This document shows, piece after piece, positions 8,953-18,735 of a DNA stretch of 23,098 bases. The stretch comes from Bremia lactucae (Eukaryota > Oomycota > Peronosporomycetes > Peronosporales > Peronosporaceae): assembly GCF_004359215.1 (NCBI RefSeq), contig NC_090610.1, forward strand, positions 5,502,106 through 5,525,203. The letters are read 5' to 3'. Under the pieces are notes generated by a model, which worked only from the letters and a program-made list of their open reading frames with translations, searched no databases and was not told the origin of the DNA. Both the position numbers and the translations under genes were made by a program. Numbering within the stretch: the stretch's first letter is position 1; every line of letters starts with the position of its first letter.

Positions 8953-9221
8953 TGTACACCGCTAAGGATGTGTTAGAACCCGTCCGTTCGACGTGAAGAT
9001 TGTACTTTCGATACGTCCTTTCCCGGTATCGGCGTTTGAGCTGGTACCGTTGCAGCCTTCAATTTTTTAATGCATGGCCTATCCGCCACTCTCGTGCTGC
9101 TTTGCGCATACAAAAAGTCGGAGATTTATGTGGAGAGTTTGAATTTCACATGACCCGCTGCTATATGATCGACAAATAATATGTCGATCACTAATACTTG
9201 TTTACGAAGGGTAGTGGCCAC
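8953..9221. other. No recognisable gene
   Basis: This stretch lies between two inverted retroelement fragments and has no supported frame. It contains a small perfect inverted repeat TGATCGACA/TGTCGATCA (9166-9174 and 9182-9190). Confidence 0.4.
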
Positions 9222-9780
9222 TGCTTCATGATGCAGCATTTCGAATCGTGTATTTGGTCAATTCGTGTCGAGTGTCTTTATTCTTAGGCGACACGCATGG
9301 TACCCGAATCAGGGAACACAATTTAGTTTCGATCAAATTCTTATTCGAAGGATTTGCCTTCAACGACTTCCAATAGTGAGAAGTAAGACGTTCAATCCGA
9401 GTCTTCTCATCGATAGAACTTTTGTCGATCGGTGTGCTGCTGAAACCCCATTCTTTCTCAGCAAATCGTAACGGAGTTTTCGCCACGTACTCGTCATCTA
9501 TAACAGATACGCAAAAACTGCTTGACTTTGACACTAAGCAGATTACGCAAGAATCGTTTCGTGCCTAGCGTTGGCAATTAAGTTATCTCCGAAGTTATCC
9601 TCGGAGGCGCCATAACATCAAGTTTTATCGCTTACATTCAATCCGTATTAATCAAGACGTCCAACGTCTCGGTTTCTTCATGGGAACTTATTTCCACAGG
9701 TTCCTGGGACTGATTCCCACAAGCATTTTGGGACTTTTCCCATATTCCTTTGGGGAGTATCCTCTGAGTTGTTCAATTTT
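9222..9780 (-). pseudogene. Inverted family-1 pro-RT linker fragment
   Basis: On the minus strand 9534-9226 reads VIDDEYVAKTPLRFAEKEWG, then IDEKTRIERLTSHYWKSLKA and then RHELTKY, parallel to the plus-strand linker at 7290-7450 and to 12830-13221. Upstream on the minus strand, 9780-9540 aligns with 7010-7260 at the nucleotide level (GGATACTCCCCAAA block). So about 560 bp of family-1 spacer and linker lies inverted here. Confidence 0.65.
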
Positions 9781-10980
9781 CAACTTTTTCTTATTTTTCA
9801 TTTATTGGATTTTCGGCAACTTTTGCTACTCAAAATGAATAATGATTGATTCATCGACTTAAAAAATGTATTGATGCGTCTACTCGACGGAGGTTCGAGA
9901 AAGCCTTTTACTGAAACGACTGTAGCAATGTGAATTAGTTGGCTTGGAGGCGTTGTTAAGCCACGCAGTGGCTTCGTCTGACTGCATTTGTAGTGTCGTA
10001 CCGTCAACTACAACGCTTCACTCGCATACTTGATACCCAGTATGCTAATCTTCGACAAACGTGCGCTGTTTGCCTAAGCACTGCTCAGTAGTTCCAGCAC
10101 CTTTTAAAGCCCTTATAAAACATGTGTTCGCTTTTGCGACATCAAATTGCGACTCTTGTCGCCAACGTGAAACTTGATCTTGGCTTTTACCTACTAGTTT
10201 GATTTTAGGAATGACTTGACGATCGACTTGTCCATCCTGCATCCTTTGCATATTTTGTCAACATTATCACCACCCTGAGTCTTTTGATGATCAATCGGTC
10301 GTGGAATATGTACATACCTTAATTTACCTTCGTAGGCAGATGACTTAAATATGATGGCCACACCCGCAACTCAGTCGCTCCTGATTTGCTGCTTGAACGA
10401 TGTCCTTGATTGCTGCATTCTAAGACTTACATCTTCTATGCCTTGGTAATGCAATCAGCTCTGCGTCGCATTTGATCTAACAGCTTAATCTTTGAAGATC
10501 ACTTAAGGATTTTTCTTGACAGTGCCGACATAAAAGAAACATCCTAATAAATTTTTCTTGCCGTAGCTGCACGAGCATCATTTGCTTCCCCCTTTTTCTC
10601 GTCTGCAGTAGTGATCACTATCGAAACCTTCAAAAGGTTTTCTCAGAGAGCTTATCTATGTCGATACAGCTCGGCTGCTAGTCGCACTGTATAAAAAACA
10701 AATAGCTGATACCCGGCTTGACACATTAAACACTTTTATCCGAATCATCATTGCTTCTTGATCGGCCTTGCAATCCTGACGCTTCTTCTTGATCAGCCTT
10801 ACAGTCCTGGCACTTGTATTCATAATTAGCATCTCCTGCAAACTAGCCCTATTCTGAGCGGCACTTAATCTCTCTCGAAATTGACAATGTCCATTCCTGT
10901 ACCTCGGCATATTTGTTGTCTTCAGAGCAACTTCATCGTGCCGGAGCTGCTAGCGCGACTTGCGAGACTGCACAATGTCT
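9781..10980. other. Unassigned island with no clear gene
   Basis: I could not match this 1.2 kb to either retroelement family. On the minus strand there are open segments such as KSQDQVSRWRQESQFDV (near 10180) and EYKCQDCKADQEEASG (near 10800), which look like decayed coding sequence, the second with a CxxC. None has a trustworthy start or a recognised domain. It may be a remnant of another element or of a host gene. Confidence 0.35.
10754..10815. repeat. 31-bp tandem duplication (two copies)
   Basis: Units 10754-10784 and 10785-10815 both begin CTTCTTGATC and run in register with about six differences, ending CGCTT and CACTT. It lies in the unassigned island. Confidence 0.7.
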
Positions 10981-10999
10981 TACTTAACAGCTTAAATTG

Positions 11000-11930
11000 T
11001 TGAGATAGCATCATTTCCATGCTGCTAGCAGGCGGACGATTTGGCGTCGACCTACAACCTTAAAGATCAAATTCTTTAAGCTAAAGGCCCTTTTAAGGAT
11101 GGTTCGTCAAATTAGACATCGCCATTGAAGCTCGACGCATCGAAGACGATGCGACGAAAGTAAAGTTCGGCATGTCTAACTTAGCTAAACGTGCAAAATT
11201 TGGGGCTCTAGTCCCACGGTTCATTTATTTCTGGGTCGTATGAGGTCTTTGAGACCTGGCTCTGGCAATTCTTTGAGCAGCCACGAGTTGAATTCAGAAC
11301 TCAAGCAGAGCTCCTGAATTTGAAGCAGGGCAACCGTCACCCTTGTCCCCAACATACATGATACCTAGAAAGCTGTATCTGAGTCATCCCATTAATTATC
11401 AAACACAGGAAACTGTGCTTTTGCAGACGGTCCTGTCAAGACTGACCTGTTCCGGCTCGAATTAGAGACGCTTCATCAAGCGATATCTAGAAGGGATTCA
11501 GTCTGGAATAGGCTTTCGCCAACTCGGGTGCTTATCGTCCACTGAGATGACAAGAAGTCAAACGCTCAAAATCCATGCACCTCTCGTATGCACTGCAAAT
11601 TTCAATTGACTGCAGCGATGCAATCGTTGTCAAAAGACAGGGCACTACGCCTATGAGTGCAGTGCCCCACGCACAGTGCATGGGGCACTGCACTCATAGG
11701 CGCAATGCCCTGTAGATTGTTTCGCTCATTGTTATCACGCACAGTGCTTAGAAACACCGAGCGAAACAATCAACCTCCCTCAAGAATTAGCGCAGGATGC
11801 GGATTCGACGCTGTTGAGATCGCAACGGCGAGGTGGATCGTCAAAAAATGGTTGGGGTCAGTATGTGCGAAGCGTACTTCTAATCCAGCAGCGTCAAAAG
11901 AATTTCCAGGCCTTTAGATGAAAGTTGCTC
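11000..11930 (+). pseudogene. gag: Family-1 gag remnant, second decayed copy
   Basis: The order matches gag without an LTR or start. There is a diverged middle part (11010-11170), a capsid region around 11240-11340 (frame pieces near LLNLKQGNRH), FCRRS-type remnants near 11420, and a zinc knuckle near 11612-11655. The knuckle reads CNRCQKTGHYAYECSAPRT; all four ligands are present. The sequence then folds back on itself (see 11637-11771) before resuming as VLRNTERNNQPPS, the segment that follows the knuckle in the outer copies. Many stops and shifts are present. Confidence 0.65.
11637..11771. repeat. Compound fold-back palindrome in the gag knuckle
   Basis: Arms 11637-11669 and 11681-11713 are 33 bp with two mismatches and an 11-nt loop. 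A second pair, 11715-11727 and 11759-11771, is 13 bp and perfect, with a 31-nt loop. CACGCACAGTGC occurs in both loops. The inserted block between the knuckle and the downstream gag consists largely of inverted copies of its own flanks. Confidence 0.8.
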
Positions 11931-11984
11931 CTCACACACAAACAATGTGTAATTGCCCTACGTGATAAGGTTAACATCATCATG

Positions 11985-12360
11985 GTGGCAAATAAATTGC
12001 CACCAAAGTCCCCAGTGATTATGGGGCGTCAAACAATTTCATTTGACGCCAATCCCTACAAGATCGCAGACTGAAGTTTGTTGAGTGCGATAAACCTCTA
12101 ACGAGGATTTCAGTGCGCCTAGTAACAGGCGCATCTGCAATAGTAAATACATGTGTAGTTATTATCCAGTACACATTGAAGGCTACACAGTACGATGATG
12201 ATTCATCGTATTGTATTCGATGCCAGATTTAGGTCATCCTTGGAGTAGCATGGCTCAGAAAATACGAGCCATGCACAACCTGGCAGTATCAAGCCGTGAC
12301 GACGCCTGCCTCTCGCTCATTAGATGGCCATCTGATGAATGTCTTGAAGCGTACACAAGC
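11985..12360 (+). pseudogene. Family-1 protease remnant, second decayed copy
   Basis: It is recognised by alignment with 6340-6660. Around 12010-12060 the sequence encodes SDYGASNNFI-like text (GATTATGGGGCGTCA), so the residue after the catalytic Asp is Tyr in place of Cys. VRLVTGASAIV follows near 12115-12145. The second half is recognised by HPWSSMAQKIRAM-type remnants. Stops are frequent. Confidence 0.6.
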
Positions 12361-12800
12361 CTGTAGATGTGCTACGAGTGCACAAGACCTCATACGAACA
12401 ACACATCACACTTTGAAATTAGATTCCAACAGCTTGGCACTATCACAGGCAGCGTCGAAGGTCCACCATTGAGACGTGGACATAGTTACCGACGGCCGTG
12501 CAAAAGCACAGGCAGCGTCGAAGTTCGACCACTCGAATAAGTTGACAGGAACAAAACGAGAAGCTTGCCACGTAACAGACACCCAGTAATTTTTTAAATG
12601 CATGTCTATAAGCGCCAGTGCAAAAGTCCTAGATCGACTGGAGAGCCGATAGTGGACGATCTTGCTGCGGTTGTGCAGTCTCAGCTAGAGGCAGTTGTGG
12701 AAAGTAGTCTCCAAATAAAATTTGAAGGGATAAGTCCCATAAGCGTGTGAAGGAGCAAGTCCCCAGAAATCTGCGACGAGGGGTCCCAGCTACCTTTGGA
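12361..12800 (+). pseudogene. Family-1 spacer remnant with 63-bp tandem duplication
   Basis: This follows the protease remnant and matches 6700-7100 and the right end of the window (GGCAGCG...CCACTCGAA). A 63-bp unit is present twice (12421-12483, 12484-12546), each with ACAGGCAGCGTCGAAG, while other copies carry it once. 12690-12800 matches the spacer around 7010-7110. Confidence 0.55.
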
Positions 12801-13262
12801 AATATGTATCAACGCCACTAGCTTATGACACAGTATTTCGAACCTCGTATCAGATCGATTTCGTGTCGAGTACATTTATCCTTAGAAAACTTGCACGATA
12901 TGGAATCAGGAAATACATCCTTAAATTCGATCAAATTCTTATATAAAGGATTTGTCTTCAAAGCCCCCAGGATTGAGACGTAAAACGTCCGATTCGAGTC
13001 TTCGCATCGAGGGAATCTTTCGGCCCTCGATGAGCTGCTGAAAACGAATTTTCAGGAAATACTACTGCCGACTGAATATTGGCCACGTACTTGTCATCCG
13101 TGACAGGCACTGCACTAAACTTGATCCATTGTTTTAAGGCATTCCATGTCTCAGCTTCCTCGACTGCCTCGTGAACAAGTCTTATCGAACGACAAGAATT
13201 TTGCCAATCAATTCGTAGCAAACCGCGTGAGGGAGTGAACCTCCCAACATAGCTTCCGACCT
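12801..13262 (-). pseudogene. Family-1 pro-RT linker, inverted within its element
   Basis: On the minus strand this reads VTDDKYVANIQSAVVFPENS, then LDAKTRIGRFTSQSWG, then RHEIDLIRGSKYCV. This is the segment that in family-1 copies lies between the spacer and RT. The flanking parts (gag, protease and spacer to the left; RT and RNase H to the right) are on the plus strand in normal order, and this is the piece missing between them. An in-place inversion explains it best. Confidence 0.6.
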
Positions 13263-13379
13263 TCTGCGTTCATAAAGCAACAGGAGCATGGCGGATTGTG
13301 CATACGTTTAATAAACTGAACGCTTCAATGTAACGGCTTAAACGCCGATACCACGAAAAGACGTAATCATTTAGTATGT

Positions 13380-14259
13380 CAAAGAGTGCTGTCTTTTCGT
13401 CAATGCATCTGATGGATAAATCTTATCAGATCCTAATGCGTGGACATGATATCCCGTTCACAGCAGTAAGTACCTCAGCAGAATGCTATGGGATAACCTA
13501 GTTTGCAACAGAGGCTTAATGATGCCCCTGCAACATTTAACAGATGTGTGACCAATCTGTTAATATCGGTGTAGGATTTTGCACCGAGTTATTTTGATGG
13601 CGTCTTCGTTCATAGCAGAGCCTTAACGGAAAGTCGGACGTTAAAGTACATCGTACCAACGTCCGAAAGGTTCTTACACTTATGCGTAAGCTTAAGTTGT
13701 ATGCAAATATTAGCCGCAAGCGAAATAACACTTCTTGGGTGCATTGTAGGTAAACACGGTGTGCGCCCTGATCCTGAAAGATCAAGGCGATCACCGACTG
13801 ACCTCTGCCAGTCGATGTAATGGACTTCGAAAGTTCCTTGGCTTAGCGGTAGATTACTATATGTACTCCCGCAGTTATACCATAATGACAGTACATAATT
13901 CTTCTTTGTTTAAAAAAAATGTAAAGCGTTCATAGAACGCTGATTGTCAGCTTTCCTTTGAGGGTATCAAGCAAAGATTGATGCACTCGCCAATTTTAGC
14001 GACTGCAGCTGTGACGCTCTGCATAAGTTAAATATGACACCGATGGCGCAGAGAGCGACGTCTGCTATCAATCGCGTTGGCTTTAATCAGGCTAAACGCA
14101 ATTATCTAGTGCTTGAGAAGGATCTCCTTGCCATAAAATATGCACTGGCTAAGTGTAGGGTTTATATCTTGGGAGATGGACCGTTCATTGTTTATACGGA
14201 CCATGCGTCCTTACGCACGACCGTAAGCAGACAACGCCACTCCCGAAGAATGGAAAGGT
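13380..14259 (+). pseudogene. pol: Family-1 reverse transcriptase and RNase H remnant
   Basis: The RT part starts near VFSSMHLMDKSYQILMRG (13399-13452), then DIPFTAVST. The catalytic region reads SYFDGVFVHSRA near 13587-13622, so the second Asp of the YxDD box is Gly. Further on come LTLMRKLKLYANIS and KNVKRS...ADCQLSFEGIKQRL. RNase H follows in an open stretch (14034-14259): AKRNYLVLEKDLLAIKYALA, with Asp at the position of the catalytic Glu, then YTDHASL. The sequence stops abruptly at 14259, where the family-2 LTR begins. Confidence 0.75.
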
Positions 14260-14749
14260 TGTAGCGGAGCTACCTCGCTCCTTAAGTCAGAGAAAGACTT
14301 TCAGACTTAGAGAGTAACTTAGTTTTATTGAACTAATGGGTTAAACACCTCATGGAGTCGTCCAAGCTACTAAAGCTTAAGTAATCCTAGTTCAAGGGAT
14401 GCAGGGGTTCGTAGAACCAAGTCGCAACTAGTGGCCACGAGGATATACCTTAGAAGGGCTTCTATCTCTTACAGAACAATGCGCAAGCCTTAGGAAGGCA
14501 CTTAATGCTTTAAGATCAAAAAGGGAATGAACTTTATTTAATTATTATTTAAAACTAAAAACCTTACCCTAGCTAATTAAAAAAAATAGATTTTGGCCGT
14601 TAGATTTATATCTGGCGGCGACCACATTTATTTATTACCCATAATAATTGGGATTTAAGTAACTATTTTAAATTTGATAAAAGGGTATTTTACCCATAAA
14701 GTAAATGTACCACAACTACGGTTCTCCAACCGACGTGTGCCCCATTACA
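14260..14749 (-). repeat. 3' LTR of the family-2 element
   Basis: On the minus strand it starts TGTAATGGGGCACACG directly after a purine-rich tract and ends GCTCCGCTACA, where family-1 RNase H coding resumes. Length is 490 bp, with an AT-rich centre. The start resembles that of family 1 (TGTAATGGGGTGTA), suggesting related integrases. A TSD cannot be tested because the other end lies outside the window. Confidence 0.7.
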
Positions 14750-14760
14750 CCCTCCTCCAT
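14750..14760 (-). other. Polypurine tract of the family-2 element
   Basis: ATGGAGGAGGG on the minus strand abuts the LTR start TGTAATGGGG. This is the expected primer site for plus-strand DNA synthesis and fixes the element's orientation. Confidence 0.7.
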
Positions 14761-14917
14761 CAGAATGTTGACACCGAGTGACAACATTCGCTTAATTTCC
14801 GCTTTGAGGTTGGAACCTTAACAGCTAACCGTTTGGTTGTTTTTTTCATTCCTTTGTCTAATGACAATCAAGCGTGAGTCATAGACTCTGAGCACCTTCC
14901 TCGACGATGAGGGAATA

Positions 14918-16192
14918 ATGGACTTTGTAAGCCACTCCCAATCAGAGGAAGAGAAAAAAAGAGCGGCGTTCGCTCACGCCTTCTCCTCCGGACGAATGTC
15001 GGCGAGCCCAGAATCCGTTCACAGAACGTGGTGCCGCTGATGTTTTAATTGCATTGAGCAGGACACGGGACCCTGAGTCCAACATTATTACAAATCCGCT
15101 CGATGAAGAGCAAGAGGAGATAATTCTCATAGAGGAAAGAGCTCGTCGTCGAGCTGCCGAAAAAGCGAAAGCTAAGGCTCATAGTGAATATAGATTCACT
15201 CCGCCTAGTGCGGACGAGCGTCTGAAAGAGATAGCGGGTCATAGCTTGGCCATCTGGATCTTTGGTGATCCGGAGATCGCTGTTCGCGACGCTCTTCATG
15301 AGCAATACCTTACGCCGAAGGTAATGACGCGAAGCCAGTATGTGACGCGTTTACGTGATCAAGCCCGTGGGGCTTCGGTGACCTCCATGAGGGAAATTCC
15401 GATCGTTTTGTTCCAAACGAAACAAGAACTGAAAACGAAGTCTCATTTGAGAAATGGGTTAACCGGGCCCGCAAACTCCGTAATATCTGGAATGTCAGAG
15501 AGTCTGCGGATAGAGGTGATGTTCGTTTAGATTGGAAGCTTCGCTTCGACTTTGCTAAGCTTAAGGCCAAAGGCCAATTACGTTCGGCATTTATGCCATA
15601 AAACGAAGAAAGGCCTAGCCAATATATCAGTGCTTCGGTTGACCGTACAACCATGGATCGAAGTCGCACTGAGGCTATGGATCCACCCAATCCCACGTTT
15701 AGTGGTGGGAAGCGTCGTTCGACGCGAGTTGACCATGAGCTGGGCGCTCAAAAACGTCAACGGCATAAGGGCAATCTTACCGAAGAGGTACCTCGAACTC
15801 CCAAGAGTTTTCAGTAGAGGGGTACCCTAGCCACTTCACCAGAAACTGGTATTGACCCTCACGACGACGTCGCTTTAAAAGTTTCTCCACAAGAAACGGA
15901 AGGTTCCCCCGCGCATCAAGCAGCGCGGGAGGGGGCCGAAATTTTGGTGGAAGCATTTGATGCTCTGCGGCACGAGGTGCAACGTATTCGTGAGGTCCTG
16001 CTCGGGTTGAGAGCTCTTTTGAGGCGGTTCGGGACAGCTTTCGACGCTAGAGCGTCAGCAGCCTTGTTTAAAGGGCCAGCTGGACATCCTGGTGAGGATG
16101 CAGCAATCTGCGGCCCGACCGCCTGTCTCGGCGCAAGCGCCTTCAAGTCCAAGTGGGAAGGGTCCCGATATGGCTTAAGCAAGCCAACGTAA
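14918..16192 (+). pseudogene. Antisense ORF of the family-2 element (function unknown)
   Basis: This plus-strand coding region lies between the 3' LTR and the integrase end, opposite to gag-pol. ATG 14918 opens MDFVSHSQSEEEKKRAAFAH. The frame shifts near 14990 to one that continues through ERGAADVLIALSRTRDPESN, then an acidic and Arg/Ala-rich helical part to about 15445. It then shifts back (EKWVNRARKLRNIW, SADRGDVRLDWKLRFDFAKL) to the end at TAA 16190-16192. In-frame TAA (15599) and TAG (15815) break the last part, which ends in a likely coiled coil (LVEAFDALRHEVQRIREVLL). The last 277 bp overlap the end of pol on the other strand. Apart from the breaks the text is protein-like over some 420 codons. 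I recall similar predicted proteins in Phytophthora but cannot confirm this. I see no known domain. Confidence 0.55.
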
Positions 16193-17300
16193 AACACTGG
16201 GTGTGTACGCAGCTTGCTGGGAAGGCTTAGAGAATAAGCTAGGCCCTTCTTGGCCACGACCGTAAATGGTCCAATAAAGCGCGGGCGCAATATGGTCTTG
16301 AAGACCACGAAAACCAAGTTGGTAGGTTGTTTTTTGGCGTTTAGTAAAACTCGGTTTCCGGCCATATGAGAATTAATACAGCTTCTGCCTTTGGCATCCG
16401 CTTGTTCTTTTTGTTTGTCTTGGCTATCAGCCATCGTATCACTTACATGTCTTAAGACACTAAATCGCGTCACGATAAACTCGCTTACTTGTTTCCGAAC
16501 GGTAACAGGGCTGATACCAGCAAGCCTATCGGCCAATTCTCCCCCACCAAGCCCTGAACCACCCAGTGGTATCGTAAACGGAAGACGCGGATGAGTAAGA
16601 CCGCTTATATAAAACGGAGTATAGCCTATAGAGGCATGAACAGCGTAATTTAACGCAAATCTCACTACTGGGAGCATTGAGCTTCAGTGCTTTGGTGTCT
16701 GAGCACACACGCTGCATAAAACGTCTTCAATGACGCGATTGACACGTTCGGTTTGACCATCGGTTTGCGGATGGTCCGCAGTGATCCCGATCAGAGACAA
16801 TTGCCACTGGCAAACCATGTTGTCAAAGCATGCGATCGATAAACAGCTAAGCTGTACCCTCTCCATCAATGGAATCCGGCACGGCCGCTAAGTGAGCCAT
16901 TTTGCTCAAACGGTCAACAAATACCACTATACCGGAGTTACCGGCTGAATCTTTCGGCAGCCCAAAAACAAAATCCATACTAATGGACTCCCAGCATCTT
17001 ATGGGGACGGTAAGACTCGCCAGTGCCGCAGCAGCATGCGCCGAGGGTTTAACCCGTTGGCACGTTACGCATGTGCGAACATATGTGCTAACCCATCTAA
17101 AAAGTTTGGGCCACCAATAACTCTGGCTGATAGAGCCTTAGTTTTTTTCTCTACCGAGATGACCGCCAAGGACAGTATCATGTGCTTCATGAGGATCCGG
17201 TACTTTAAATCCTCATCATGAGGAACAACTACACGCGGAGGGTCCGCGATGTCTGTGCAATTAAGCAATAAGTTGTTATCGGTAGAAAATCGATGTAACC
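15916..17300 (-). pseudogene. pol: Family-2 integrase, with core deletion
   Basis: Integrase inserts the DNA copy into the genome. Minus-strand pieces in order: a zinc-binding region (HDEDLKYRIL, then HDTVLGGHLGREK, then RTCVTCQRVKPSAHAAAAL); the core start SISMDFVFGLPKDSAGNSG near 16980, with the first catalytic Asp; VDRLSKMAHLAAVPDSIDGE; and IVSDRD at about 16800-16784 with the second Asp. Text then jumps to TADHPQTDGQTERVNRVIED. About 20 residues normally between these are gone and the frame changes, so the catalytic core is broken. The rest is open to TGA 15918-15916 and holds the GPF module (RPRFIGPFTVVAKKGLAYSL). I see no chromodomain. Confidence 0.8.
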
Positions 17301-17389
17301 TTGCACGCAAACGTGACGGTAATTTAATACCCGAGCCCGAGTTATTCAAGGCTCGTAGCAGAGCTACACACTGTTCATTCTTGGCGTAA

Positions 17390-17905
17390 GCCGAACAAAT
17401 TAATTTAGGAATAGGTGACGAGATAGGCGTGAAATGAGAAACCTCATAATCCGGCCTGTGTGATAACGCATCGGCCAAAGCAGTTTGCTTGCCGGGTTTA
17501 TACTTCACATCGAAGTTGTAAACCGCAAAAAAGGATAGCCGTCGGGCCATTCTCTGTGAGAGATGGGGCGACTTAGTCGCCATGCGTAATGACGCGTGAT
17601 CTGTATAAATCATAAACGGCTTAGAGCCGAGCAGATGAACTCTGAATTTGACGAGAGCATACTTCATAGCAAGAAACGCTTTGTCATGAACTGCGTAGCT
17701 ATTTTTTCGTAACTTAAAGCTGTCTAGACTCGAACGCAATAACACGTTCATGTCCATCAACATCTGTTTGAAACAGAGCACTGCCAATGGCAAAATCTGA
17801 TGCGTCACAGACGACACTGGAAGGCCAATTCGGGTTTGGCAGTGCCAGATTCGGGGCATGGATAAGACTATCCTAAACTGCTCGAAAAGCATAAATTTCG
17901 GTGCT
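17390..17905 (-). pseudogene. pol: Family-2 RNase H
   Basis: RNase H removes the RNA strand during reverse transcription. Minus-strand text: VVCDASDFAIGSALFQTD (first catalytic Asp), then a frameshift with stops near 17710. It resumes as HDKAFLAMKYALVKFRVHLL and YTDHASL, then KSPHLSQRMARRLSFFAVYN and KYKPGKQTALADALSHRPD. The position of the second catalytic residue is Ala (HDKAF) where the family has Glu. Both the shift and this change predict loss of activity. Confidence 0.8.
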
Positions 17906-17924
17906 AGTCCAGCACCATTCTGTA

Positions 17925-18735
17925 TCCTATTTAAGGAGATTAGATAATGGCCTAGCCATATCAGCGTAATTTTCGCTATATTTATGTAAATAATTGGCGA
18001 GACCCAACCACTTGCGCAAATCCTTTTGGTATTTAGGAACGGTCCAATCTACTATGGCATCTACATTAGCGAGATCCGCTCTAAGGCCTCGCTTTCCAAT
18101 GAAGCATCCTGAAAAAGGAAATTCGTCTGCACCAAAAATGCATTTAGATGCATTGGCATACAGTTTGTTTGTGCGCATGCACTCGAGCACTGCTCGCAAA
18201 TGGTCTCGAAGGTTTTTCATATCCGACCGACCCTGCTCCGCACGACTATGGACAAAAATGTCATCGAAATAAAACTGTGCATAACCTCGATGAAGGCGAA
18301 ACAGTTGCGTCACAAGACGATTAAATGGTGCCGGGGCGTTGAAAAGTCCTTGTGGCATAACCAGCCACCCTCATAACATGCCGCTTGAAGTGCTAACCGC
18401 TGTAAGCGGGATATCACTAGCTCGCATGAGCAACTGGTAGTAACCATCGACTAAGTCCATTGCACTGTACATTGTACATCCCACCATATTATTCTGAAGA
18501 AAATCCTTTTTAGGAATGGGGGTTTGTGCTGTTATAGCGGCAGCATTTAGCATTTACAATGCGCCATTTACCATTTGGCTTTTTGATACAAAATGTCCGT
18601 GTCGAATGAGGAGATTTGCTCTCTCGTACCAGTGTGACATCATTGACGATTTCTTCCGTTAGCACGGAAGAAATCGTCAATGATGTCACACTGCTCCCTT
18701 GGTAAAGGCCATTATCTTGTGTCACAATATTTGGT
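17925..18735 (-). pseudogene. pol: Family-2 reverse transcriptase
   Basis: Minus-strand text begins VRESKSPHSTRTFCIKKPNG, then KWRIVNA, followed by a frameshift near 18545. It continues TAQTPIPKKDFLQNNMVG and MYSAMDLVDGYYQLLMRASD. A TGA at 18373-18371 replaces a conserved Trp before WLVMPQGLFNAPAPFNRLVT. The catalytic box FYFDDIFVHSR is intact, followed by KLYANASKCIFGADE and LRKWLGLANYLHKYS. A 64-bp perfect palindrome (18630-18693) disturbs the start. The polymerase is well preserved but cannot be made as one chain. Confidence 0.85.
18630..18693. repeat. Perfect 30-bp inverted repeat with 4-nt loop
   Basis: Arms 18630-18659 and 18664-18693 are exact reverse complements, with loop TAGC. The right arm matches the related fragment at 8635-8667, while the left arm has no counterpart there, so the left arm is an inverted copy of the right. 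Confidence 0.95.

Noticed and set aside
14701..14760. End of a plus-strand LTR (CCCCATTACA followed by CC)
   Set aside because: No TGG-type primer-binding site follows, while the minus-strand reading gives a polypurine tract exactly at the LTR start.
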